Assembly (NCBI GenBank): GCA_031266235.1
Contig: JAISBJ010000054.1
Coordinates: forward strand, 1-5,465
Direction: 5' to 3'
Source: Puniceicoccales bacterium
GTDB taxonomy: Bacteria > Verrucomicrobiota > Verrucomicrobiia > Opitutales > LL51
DNA length: 5,465 nt
A program made the position numbers and the translations under genes. Below the pieces are notes generated by a model. That model did not search any database, was not told the origin of the DNA, and saw only the letters and a list, made by a program, of their open reading frames with translations. Shown one piece after another: positions 1-5,465 of the stretch (position 1 is its first letter; each line of letters begins with the position of its first letter).

Positions 1-2057
1 TCCGAGAGACGCTGATACCGGTTGTGGCGCTGCCGCTGTCGCTGCTCATCACCTTCGTCGTCATGCGATTTTTGGGCTACTCCCTCGACAATTTATCCCT
101 ATTGGCGCTGACGTTGGCCATTGGGTTTTTAGTGGACGATGCGATTGTTTTTTTGGAAAATATGGTGCGTCGCATGGAGAAATTCAAGGAGACGCCGCTG
201 CAAGCGTCGGTGGCGAGTGGGGAGGAGATTACGTTTACAATTTTGTCAATGACCCTGTCGCTGGCGGCCGTATTTATCCCGATGATTTTCATGCCGGGGC
301 AATTGGGACGCATTTTCCGGGAATTTTCCATCACCATTGTGGTCGCCATTCTCGCGTCGGGGGTGTTATCCATTACGGTGACGCCGATGATGTGCGCCCG
401 TTTGCTAAAGCCCATTAAAGAGGAAAGTCGCACAGCGTTGGAACGGTTTGCACATTTTGTTGAGGCCCGATTTTTAAATTTTTACGGGCGGACGCTGCGT
501 TGGTTTTTGAGTAAGAGGAAGACGGCCATTTTCATTTGGGTGCTCTGCACGCTGCTCACCTATGTATGTTTTGTAAAATTACCGAAAACTTTTTTACCTG
601 AAGGGGATAGCGGCATCATGATGGGGGTATTCATCGGCAAGGAGGGGACGTCGCCGAAGCAGATGCAGGCGTATCAGGAGCAGGTGCAGGCGACGCTGGC
701 GAGCGACGAGCACATCCACCAGGCGATTTTGCTATCGGGGTTGAGCGGGCTTTTGCAGAGCAATCAGGGGCTTGTGGTCGCATTTTTGAAGCCAGACAGA
801 GGCAAAACGACGATACAGGAGGTGGCGCGCGGCCTCTCGAAAAAATTGTACATGATCCCCGGCGCCATGACTTTTTTACAACCCATGCCCAATTTACAAA
901 TTAATACGGGGACGCAGAAGACGAATCAGGGGAAGTACTGTTTTTCGTTGACCTCCAACAATTTTGCGGACCTGGTCGAGCCCGCCCAAAAATTACAGAT
1001 GGCGATGATGAGTCACCCCGGATTTGCCAGCGTATCCAGCGATTTATTTTTACAAAATCCCGAAATACAGATCGAATTTTTACGCGAACAGGCGGCGCTT
1101 TACGGCGTCAGTGTAGCGGCCGTGGAGGAGGAAATCAGGAATGCTTTTTCGGAGAATTATGCCTATTTGATCAAGGGCGACATCGATCAGCACAAGGTCA
1201 TTGTGACGGCGAAGGAGGAGGCGCGGCGCTCCGTTGGCGACTTGAGCAACCTGTATATGCGCACGGGTAACGGGGATTTGACGCCCTTCCAATCGGTGGC
1301 GGCGACGAAGAAGCATCTGGGGCCCGTTTCGGTCTGCCACATCAATAACATGAATTCGGTGACGCTGTATTTTAATTTACACAGCAATTTTGCGATCGGT
1401 GAGGCGGTGGAATTCATCAATGGCCGGGCGCAGGAACTACTGCCGCTGTCGGTAGTTGGGGCGTTTCAGGGGGAAGCGGCGACGTTTGAGGCGACCATGC
1501 GCATGATTATTTTGCTTCTGTTGGTTGCGATTTTTGTGATGTATACGATTTTGGGCATCCTCTACGAGAGTTACATTCATCCCCTCACGGTGCTATCGTC
1601 GCTGAGCGTGGCGATGCTGGGCGGCCTGACAACTTTATTCATTGCCAAGGACGTCTTCCATTGGGAAGGAATGGAGCTATCGCTCTATGCGTGCATTGGG
1701 TTGTTTATGTTGCTAGGGATTGTAAAAAAGAACGGCATCATGATCATTGATTTTGCGATTATGCGGCGACGGGAGGAGGGGAAGTCGCCGGAGGAAGCGA
1801 TTTACGAAGCGAGCATGGTGCGATTTCGGCCGATTATTATGACGACGCTAGCGGCGCTGATGGGGATGGTGCCGATTGCGGCTGGCTGGGGAGCGGATGG
1901 TTTATCGCGGATGCCGTTGGGGTTATGTGTGGTCGGAGGGTTAATCTTTTCGCAGGTGGTGACGCTTTACATTACGCCGGTTATTTACGTTTGTTTAGAA
2001 TATTTTCAGGAGCGGGTATTGGACCGGGTCGCATTTTTTGCGCGAGAGGTCAAGTAG
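1..2057 (+). CDS. RND efflux pump inner-membrane subunit (HAE1/AcrB family, MdtB/MdtC-like), 5' end cut by window
   Basis: This is the proton-driven inner-membrane transporter of a tripartite drug or solute efflux pump. The frame is open from base 3 with no stop, and the first visible residues (RETLIPVV) already belong to the loop before the second membrane helix. The GTG at 24 is therefore not a real start, and roughly the first third of a usual 1,030-1,050-residue protein lies outside the window. About 684 residues remain. Numbering from the codon at 24, the TM4 proton-relay pair Asp38-Asp39 (bases 135-140, in GFLVDDAIVFLEN) matches AcrB D407/D408. Lys569 (GIVKKNGIM) matches K940, and Arg600 and Thr607 (VRFRPIIMTT) match R971/T978, so the relay looks intact. 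A large periplasmic domain (about 190-485) separates two membrane blocks. LGILYESYIHP resembles MdtB/MdtC-type pumps. The usual periplasmic adaptor gene would lie upstream, out of view. Substrate is unknown. Confidence 0.95.
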   Translation, partial: RETLIPVVALPLSLLITFVVMRFLGYSLDNLSLLALTLAIGFLVDDAIVFLENMVRRMEKFKETPLQASVASGEEITFTILSMTLSLAAVFIPMIFMPGQLGRIFREFSITIVVAILASGVLSITVTPMMCARLLKPIKEESRTALERFAHFVEARFLNFYGRTLRWFLSKRKTAIFIWVLCTLLTYVCFVKLPKTFLPEGDSGIMMGVFIGKEGTSPKQMQAYQEQVQATLASDEHIHQAILLSGLSGLLQSNQGLVVAFLKPDRGKTTIQEVARGLSKKLYMIPGAMTFLQPMPNLQINTGTQKTNQGKYCFSLTSNNFADLVEPAQKLQMAMMSHPGFASVSSDLFLQNPEIQIEFLREQAALYGVSVAAVEEEIRNAFSENYAYLIKGDIDQHKVIVTAKEEARRSVGDLSNLYMRTGNGDLTPFQSVAATKKHLGPVSVCHINNMNSVTLYFNLHSNFAIGEAVEFINGRAQELLPLSVVGAFQGEAATFEATMRMIILLLLVAIFVMYTILGILYESYIHPLTVLSSLSVAMLGGLTTLFIAKDVFHWEGMELSLYACIGLFMLLGIVKKNGIMIIDFAIMRRREEGKSPEEAIYEASMVRFRPIIMTTLAALMGMVPIAAGWGADGLSRMPLGLCVVGGLIFSQVVTLYITPVIYVCLEYFQERVLDRVAFFAREVK

Positions 2058-2114
2058 CGAGGTATTTTTATAAGTTAGAGGCAGTCAATCGAGTATTAAA
2101 ATTTTCTAATTATT

Positions 2115-2323
2115 TTACGTATTAGAGATCAGTCAGATATAATAATTTTCTAATTGTTTTTTGCACTGAAGATTTTGTTGAAATATAATAATTTCCTAAT
2201 TGTTTTGCAGGTTAAGGATCTTTGAACTATAATAATTTCCTAATTATTTTTTACGAACTAAAGGCCAGTCGAGTATAATGATTTTTTAAATATTTTACGA
2301 ACTAAAGGTCTTTGAATTATAAT
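2115..2323 (+). promoter_or_regulatory. Series of five sigma70-like promoter motifs, one per repeat unit
   Basis: Five -35/-10-like pairs follow each other on the + strand, each with a 17-bp spacer: TTACGT 2115-2120 and TATAAT 2138-2143; TTGCAC 2161-2166 and TATAAT 2184-2189; TTGCAG 2205-2210 and TATAAT 2228-2233; TTACGA 2251-2256 and TATAAT 2274-2279; TTACGA 2295-2300 and TATAAT 2318-2323. The -10 boxes are perfect matches to the consensus and the -35 boxes are partial matches. Spacer sequences differ while their length does not. A degenerate sixth -10 (TATTAA, 2094-2099) lies 44 bp upstream of the first. Transcripts would enter the permease gene antisense. Such motifs arise readily in AT-rich DNA and repetition copies them, so activity is an inference. 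Confidence 0.4.
2231..2252 (+). terminator. AU-only hairpin plus T run, best example of a dyad present in most repeat units
   Basis: AATAATT (2231-2237), loop TCCT and AATTATT (2242-2248) form a perfect 7-bp inverted repeat, continuing into a six-T run (2247-2252). Equivalent dyads lie at 2141-2158, 2187-2204 and 2321-2338, where the changed positions would still pair as G-U in + strand RNA. Those at 2097-2114 and 2277-2294 carry mismatches. The placement behind the efflux pump gene and the T run suit a weak intrinsic terminator, but the stem has no G-C pairs, so it would be poorly stable. An operator for a dimeric DNA-binding protein is an equally reasonable reading. Confidence 0.3.
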
Positions 2324-2341
2324 AGTTTCTTAATTGTTTTT

Positions 2342-4036
2342 TCACATACTAAAGATGGAGCCGAAGCGCTTGCCCATGATCGTCGTCGCGCCGATGATCG
2401 TGATCGCGAGAAAAGACATGGCCCAGACCCCCAGCGCACAGGCTAAAAATGGCCCGTCGCCAAGCATGTGGACGAGCTCGTAAATGGCCTTCGTAATGGG
2501 GTAAAATTGCTGCTTCTGAGCCAGTATCATCGAGTCCGATACCCCCATCATGGCCTGCGAAAAAACCAGTAGCCCCCCCGCAATGAGATTGGCGCTCATC
2601 AGCGGAATCGTGATCTTAAACACCGATTTCAGCGGCGAACATCCAAAACATTGCGCCGCCTCCTCGTAGGCTACGCTCGTCTGCTGAAACCCAGCCATGG
2701 CCGCCCGCACCATCACCGGAAGCCGCCGAATGGCATAGGCAATGATCAGCAGCGCCGTCGGATTTTCAATGGGATTGAGAAAAGCAAAGGGACATCCCGC
2801 CTGACTCATCGCCAAATATCCAAACGCTGTCACTAATCCCGGCACAGCAAGCGGTAACATCGAAAGGGCGTCGATCAATCCTCGCCCAAAAAATCGCGTC
2901 CGGACCGTCACAAATGCAATCGCAACCCCCCAAAAAAGCGTGATCAACATGGCGCAACCGGAGTAAATGAGGCTGTTTTGAATGGAAGGGATAGTCAGCG
3001 GGTGGCCGAGGGCAATTTCATAATTTTTTGACGTCCAAGCGTGCGGAATAATCGAATTGTACCAGTCCAGAGAACAGGATTTCAAAATGACCGCCAGGTG
3101 GGGCAAAAGGGCTACGAGCGTGATGGCAGCAAAGGTCCCGCTCAACGCCCATCGCAGAAGCCAGGACGGCCTCAGTGCTACGGCTGCGTGGGTTGCTTTG
3201 GATACCGTCGCCGTGTTTTGGCGCCCCAAAAACCCCTTCCCAATGGCGTAAAATAGGACGGAAAAACAGAGCATCATCGCGACCAGCGCGTAGGGAAACG
3301 GATTGCTGCCGATGTCCTTCAACCCGAAATAAATTTGGACGGAAGTGATGGCGTTGTAGTCGAAGATGAGGGGGACGCCCAATTCGGTGAACGCCCAAAT
3401 GAAAACGAGCGTCGAGCCCGCAAAAACACCGGGCATGATCAGCGGTAAAGTAATTTTAAAAAAACGCCTGACCCCCGTACACCCGAAATTCGCCGCCGCC
3501 TCCTCCATCGCCGGATCAATGCTCGCCAAAGACGCGATGATATTCAGGTAGAGGATGGGGTACAAACTGAGGGCGTTCATGAGTACCATTCCCGGAAATT
3601 TGTAGTGTCCGAGCCAATCGACGAGGTGCGGCGCCTGGATGACGCCCAGTTTGAGCAGGATGGAATTGAGCATGCCGTAGGAGCCAAAAATTTGTTGGAT
3701 GCCGATCGCGCCCACAAACGGCGGTAACATGATGGGCAAGAGCACGCACGAAGTTAGCAGTTTTTTGAAAGGAAATTCATATTTTTGTGAAAAATAAGCC
3801 AAGGGGAGGGCGATGGCCAGCGCGAGCAACGTGGAAAAAATCCCCGACGCGATCGCGTGTAAAATGCCCTCGATATAAATGCCATTTTCGAAAATAATTT
3901 TAAAAAATCCGAGCGTGAACTTCCCGTCGACGTTAAAAAACCCGCCCTGGATGATCTCCCAAATGGGCCACAGAAAAAAACACCCCAGAAACAGAATTGT
4001 CAAGAAAAATACGGCACATGAAAAAATTTTTACCAT
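2342..4036 (-). CDS. ABC transporter permease, two fused permease domains, iron(III)-uptake (FbpB) type
   Basis: This 564-residue inner-membrane protein would form the channel of a binding-protein-dependent importer. It holds two BPD_transp_1 domains in one chain, with about 12 hydrophobic segments (near 5-27, 56-82, 93-113, 148-172, 198-226, 246-268, 294-316, 354-380, 390-412, 426-446, 480-505, 528-555). Each half has the cytoplasmic EAA loop that docks on the ATPase: E179-A-A with Gly185 and LP197-198, and E459-A-A with Gly465 and Pro478. Length and the two-domain plan fit FbpB/ThiP-type permeases. The segment FIWAFTELGVPLIF favours the iron(III) branch, but thiamine, polyamine or phosphonate uptake cannot be excluded. 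The ATG at 4036 is the only start between the in-frame stop at 4072-4070 and the first membrane segment. No clear Shine-Dalgarno site precedes it. No binding protein or ATPase gene is in view, which is unusual for this family. The last four codons fall inside the tandem repeat. Confidence 0.9.
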   Translation of the reverse strand: MVKIFSCAVFFLTILFLGCFFLWPIWEIIQGGFFNVDGKFTLGFFKIIFENGIYIEGILHAIASGIFSTLLALAIALPLAYFSQKYEFPFKKLLTSCVLLPIMLPPFVGAIGIQQIFGSYGMLNSILLKLGVIQAPHLVDWLGHYKFPGMVLMNALSLYPILYLNIIASLASIDPAMEEAAANFGCTGVRRFFKITLPLIMPGVFAGSTLVFIWAFTELGVPLIFDYNAITSVQIYFGLKDIGSNPFPYALVAMMLCFSVLFYAIGKGFLGRQNTATVSKATHAAVALRPSWLLRWALSGTFAAITLVALLPHLAVILKSCSLDWYNSIIPHAWTSKNYEIALGHPLTIPSIQNSLIYSGCAMLITLFWGVAIAFVTVRTRFFGRGLIDALSMLPLAVPGLVTAFGYLAMSQAGCPFAFLNPIENPTALLIIAYAIRRLPVMVRAAMAGFQQTSVAYEEAAQCFGCSPLKSVFKITIPLMSANLIAGGLLVFSQAMMGVSDSMILAQKQQFYPITKAIYELVHMLGDGPFLACALGVWAMSFLAITIIGATTIMGKRFGSIFSM

Positions 4037-4068
4037 AGCGCTGCGCTGCCCATTAGCATTAGATTATA
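4037..4068 (-). promoter_or_regulatory. Short leader of the permease gene: possible -10 box and GC palindrome
   Basis: The 33-bp gap between the nuclease stop and the permease ATG contains a perfect TATAAT on the - strand (4068-4063), 26 bp before the ATG, without a recognisable -35 box at 16-18 bp. Directly before the ATG is an 11-bp perfect palindrome, AGCGCTGCGCT on the + strand (4037-4047), where a ribosome binding site would be expected. The nearest purine-rich triplet, GGG, is about 12 bases upstream of the ATG and too far to be a convincing Shine-Dalgarno site. A weak internal promoter is possible; read-through from the nuclease gene is the alternative. Confidence 0.2.
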
Positions 4069-4069
4069 A

Positions 4070-5465
4070 TTAAAAAGTCCAGAAAAGTTTTTTCCGTTTT
4101 TCGCGGATAGCGGCGTTGTTCGGAGGGATGGCGGCGATCGGCGAGGGGAAATGTCTCCCCAAAAATAAATTATTTTCGCCGTAGCCAAAAATACCCTTGA
4201 CAATTAAATTTTTTAGGAAATTTTTGATGAATGAGAAATTTTCGCTCTGCGTAATGCTGCGGAGTGCGATGGGTTCCGGCTGTTCGTAGGGGTCGCCGTT
4301 GAGGATGGAGAGCTCGATGTTTTTGTAGCCGAAATTTTCCAAAATCAGGCCGTAGAGGACGAGTTGCAAGCCCGATAGCGAGGGGGGTAGGGCGGTGAAC
4401 GGTTTGGCGAGTTTTTGGAGGTCACTTTGCGTCGCGGAGCCGGTTTTGAAGTCGATGACGAGCAGGCGGTTGTCGGCGTTGCCTTTGTGAAATTGTCGGC
4501 GGAGCGGGAATTGGGACAGGATGCAGTCAGCGCGCCCGTGGAGCGGGACCGTTGTGCCGTCTTCCAGGGAAAAAGTCGACCGCAGATCGCACTCGCTCGC
4601 CATGAAGGGAAAATCGTCCCATTGCGCTATTTTTTCCGCTAAAATATAGGGATTTTCGCTGTTCAGGGCATCTCGGAGGAGTAAACCGGGGGAAAATTGT
4701 TCCAAAATATGTTGCCGGTGCTTTTGTTTTTGGGCGATGTGAGCTCGGAATGCTTCCGGCGTCGGACGAATTTCGCTGGGCCATTGGAGGAGCGAATGCG
4801 TAAAAATTCCGTCAAATTTTTGTTTTTCGAATCGCAAAGGCGGGCGATCATTTTGGGCGACGTAGCGGTACCAAATGGCCTCGGGGTCGGCGAAGGCGCG
4901 TTCGATGGCGGTGACCGGAATGGACAAATTTTCCATGTCCGGGCCCCCCGCGGTGTACTCAAACGGCCCAAAATTTTCGAGTTCATTGTTCCGCTGAGCG
5001 TTTATTTTACTCAGAATTTCGTAGGGTGCCGGGTCGTAATCCGCGGCCGGAGCAGCGAAAGATCGCGACAGCATTTGGATCGCGGAGGCGTCGAGCGTTT
5101 GGCGGCGAGTGGTTTGATATTGCTGGGCGAAGTAGGTGGGGATATTGTTTTTTTCTGCGATCAAATGTAAAAATTTTGCGCTTAAAAGTGGAAATAAATT
5201 TTCAAAATTGTCGGGCGCGGCGGCGTCATTTGGGGCCGTTTTGTCGCAAAATGCGACGACGTGTTCGAAGTGGAGCCGGGTCGCCGTGGCCATGTCCACG
5301 ATGAAAATGGGGCAAAAAAATGGCTCTTTGGCGAGAGGTTTCGCGGCCCTGTGGACGGCCAAAGCATACGCCAAAAATGCGCTTTTTTTTACATTTAAAT
5401 CGGGGGGAAAATGGGATGTTTTTTCGCGGATTTCCGGCAAAATTGGCGTCGTTTTCTTGACAAAT
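4070..5465 (-). CDS. AddB-like helicase-nuclease, C-terminal part with PD-(D/E)XK nuclease domain; 5' end cut by window
   Basis: This is a RecB/AddB-type nuclease expected to process double-strand DNA breaks for recombination, normally together with AddA. Numbering residue 1 at 5440, the nuclease domain shows His215 (GIFTHSLL), Glu283 (SECD), Asp305 (HGRADCIL), Asp330 and Lys332 (VIDFKTG), and Gln359/Tyr363 (LQLVLYG). This is a complete RecB-family active site. The domain opens with IPVTAIERAFADPEAIWYRYV in place of the CPF motif of iron-sulfur AddB, and there is no cysteine after 306, so it matches the alphaproteobacterial-type AddB without the Fe-S cluster. Residues about 45-145 (RLHFEHVVAFCDKTAP onward) resemble the last part of the degenerate AddB helicase region. 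A TTG at 5440 could be called a start, but the frame stays open to the window edge and the helicase-like residues begin at once, so this is probably the end of a roughly 900-1,000-residue protein. A stand-alone nuclease is less likely. The permease gene follows after 33 bp on the same strand. Confidence 0.8.
   Translation of the reverse strand, partial: FVKKTTPILPEIREKTSHFPPDLNVKKSAFLAYALAVHRAAKPLAKEPFFCPIFIVDMATATRLHFEHVVAFCDKTAPNDAAAPDNFENLFPLLSAKFLHLIAEKNNIPTYFAQQYQTTRRQTLDASAIQMLSRSFAAPAADYDPAPYEILSKINAQRNNELENFGPFEYTAGGPDMENLSIPVTAIERAFADPEAIWYRYVAQNDRPPLRFEKQKFDGIFTHSLLQWPSEIRPTPEAFRAHIAQKQKHRQHILEQFSPGLLLRDALNSENPYILAEKIAQWDDFPFMASECDLRSTFSLEDGTTVPLHGRADCILSQFPLRRQFHKGNADNRLLVIDFKTGSATQSDLQKLAKPFTALPPSLSGLQLVLYGLILENFGYKNIELSILNGDPYEQPEPIALRSITQSENFSFIKNFLKNLIVKGIFGYGENNLFLGRHFPSPIAAIPPNNAAIREKRKKLFWTF

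Larger units (their letters stand above)
2060..2354. repeat. Imperfect tandem repeat array, alternating 44/46-bp units, filling the convergent intergenic gap
   Basis: Units run 2097-2140 (44 bp), 2141-2186 (46), 2187-2230 (44), 2231-2276 (46) and 2277-2320 (44), with a partial unit 2321-2354 and a degenerate partial unit at about 2060-2096. Each begins with a version of AATAATTTCCTAATT, continues with a T run and a segment like ACGAACTAAAGG, and ends in TAT, so that TATAAT forms at every junction with the next unit. The length alternation comes from the T run, which is 4 bases in units 1, 3 and 5 and 6 bases in units 2, 4 and 6. Units are clearly related but all differ, suggesting an old array. 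It starts just after the pump stop codon and runs into the last codons of the permease gene. It accounts for the whole gene-free stretch between those genes. No GC-rich terminator is visible here. Confidence 0.9.

Noticed and set aside
24..26. GTG as the start codon of the efflux pump gene
   Set aside because: The frame is open upstream to base 3 and those codons encode conserved RND residues (RETLIP), so the gene begins outside the window.
1925..2125. Small + strand open frame running past the pump stop codon into the repeat array
   Set aside because: Most of it overlaps the conserved C-terminal end of the pump in another frame, and its tail is AT-rich repeat sequence. There is no ribosome binding site or recognisable product.
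2097..2320. CRISPR array
   Set aside because: The units are contiguous and related along their whole length, with no constant repeat separated by unique spacers, and no cas gene is present.
2058..2341. Plasmid-like iterons or a replication origin
   Set aside because: Tandem AT-rich repeats can mark origins, but there is no replication initiator or partition gene nearby and no DnaA-box series was seen. It remains only a remote possibility.
3018..3398. 126-codon open frame on the - strand
   Set aside because: It overlaps the permease gene in another frame on the same strand; the permease frame keeps the conserved membrane segments and EAA loops. This one shows none.
4697..5170. 157-codon open frame on the + strand
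   Set aside because: It lies fully antisense to the AddB-like gene, whose motifs are clear; its product has no recognisable domain. It is a codon-bias shadow.
5438..5440. TTG as the start codon of the AddB-like gene
   Set aside because: Eight more in-frame sense codons run to the window edge without a stop, and the protein begins within AddB-like helicase sequence. The true start is probably beyond the window.

Overview
The window holds three protein-coding genes and one unusual intergenic repeat array. A 5'-truncated RND-type efflux pump gene runs on the + strand (1-2057). Two genes on the - strand converge on it: an iron(III)-type ABC transporter permease (4036 to 2342), and upstream of that the C-terminal part of an AddB-like helicase-nuclease (from beyond the right edge to 4070). 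The reading frames of both outer genes stay open to the window edges, so both are cut by the window and not broken in the genome. Only the permease gene is complete.

The RND pump implies a Gram-negative, two-membrane bacterium. Base composition is intermediate, with many A and T runs even inside genes. The AddB-like protein resembles the short type known from alphaproteobacteria and some other phyla, which lacks the iron-sulfur cysteines. The permease resembles iron permeases that I associate with the Planctomycetes/Verrucomicrobia group. A Verrucomicrobiota-like host is only a weak guess; nothing here fixes the taxon.

Layout: 1-2057 efflux pump; 2058-2341 convergent, very AT-rich gap filled by an imperfect tandem repeat; 2342-4036 permease; 4037-4069 short gap with a possible -10 box and a GC-rich palindrome; 4070-5465 AddB-like nuclease. 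The two - strand genes may be co-transcribed, but their functions (DNA repair and solute uptake) have no obvious link. No binding protein or ATPase gene for the permease and no addA are visible.

The most interesting feature is the array at about 2060-2354. Its units are alternately 44 and 46 bp. Five unit junctions in a row carry TATAAT on the + strand, each preceded at exactly 17 bp by a TTRCRN-type -35-like hexamer, and most units also carry an 18-bp dyad followed by a T run. It reads like a chain of five promoter/operator-like modules pointing into the 3' end of the permease gene, antisense to it. Whether it is transcribed, bound by a protein, or simply a decayed repeat cannot be settled from the sequence alone.
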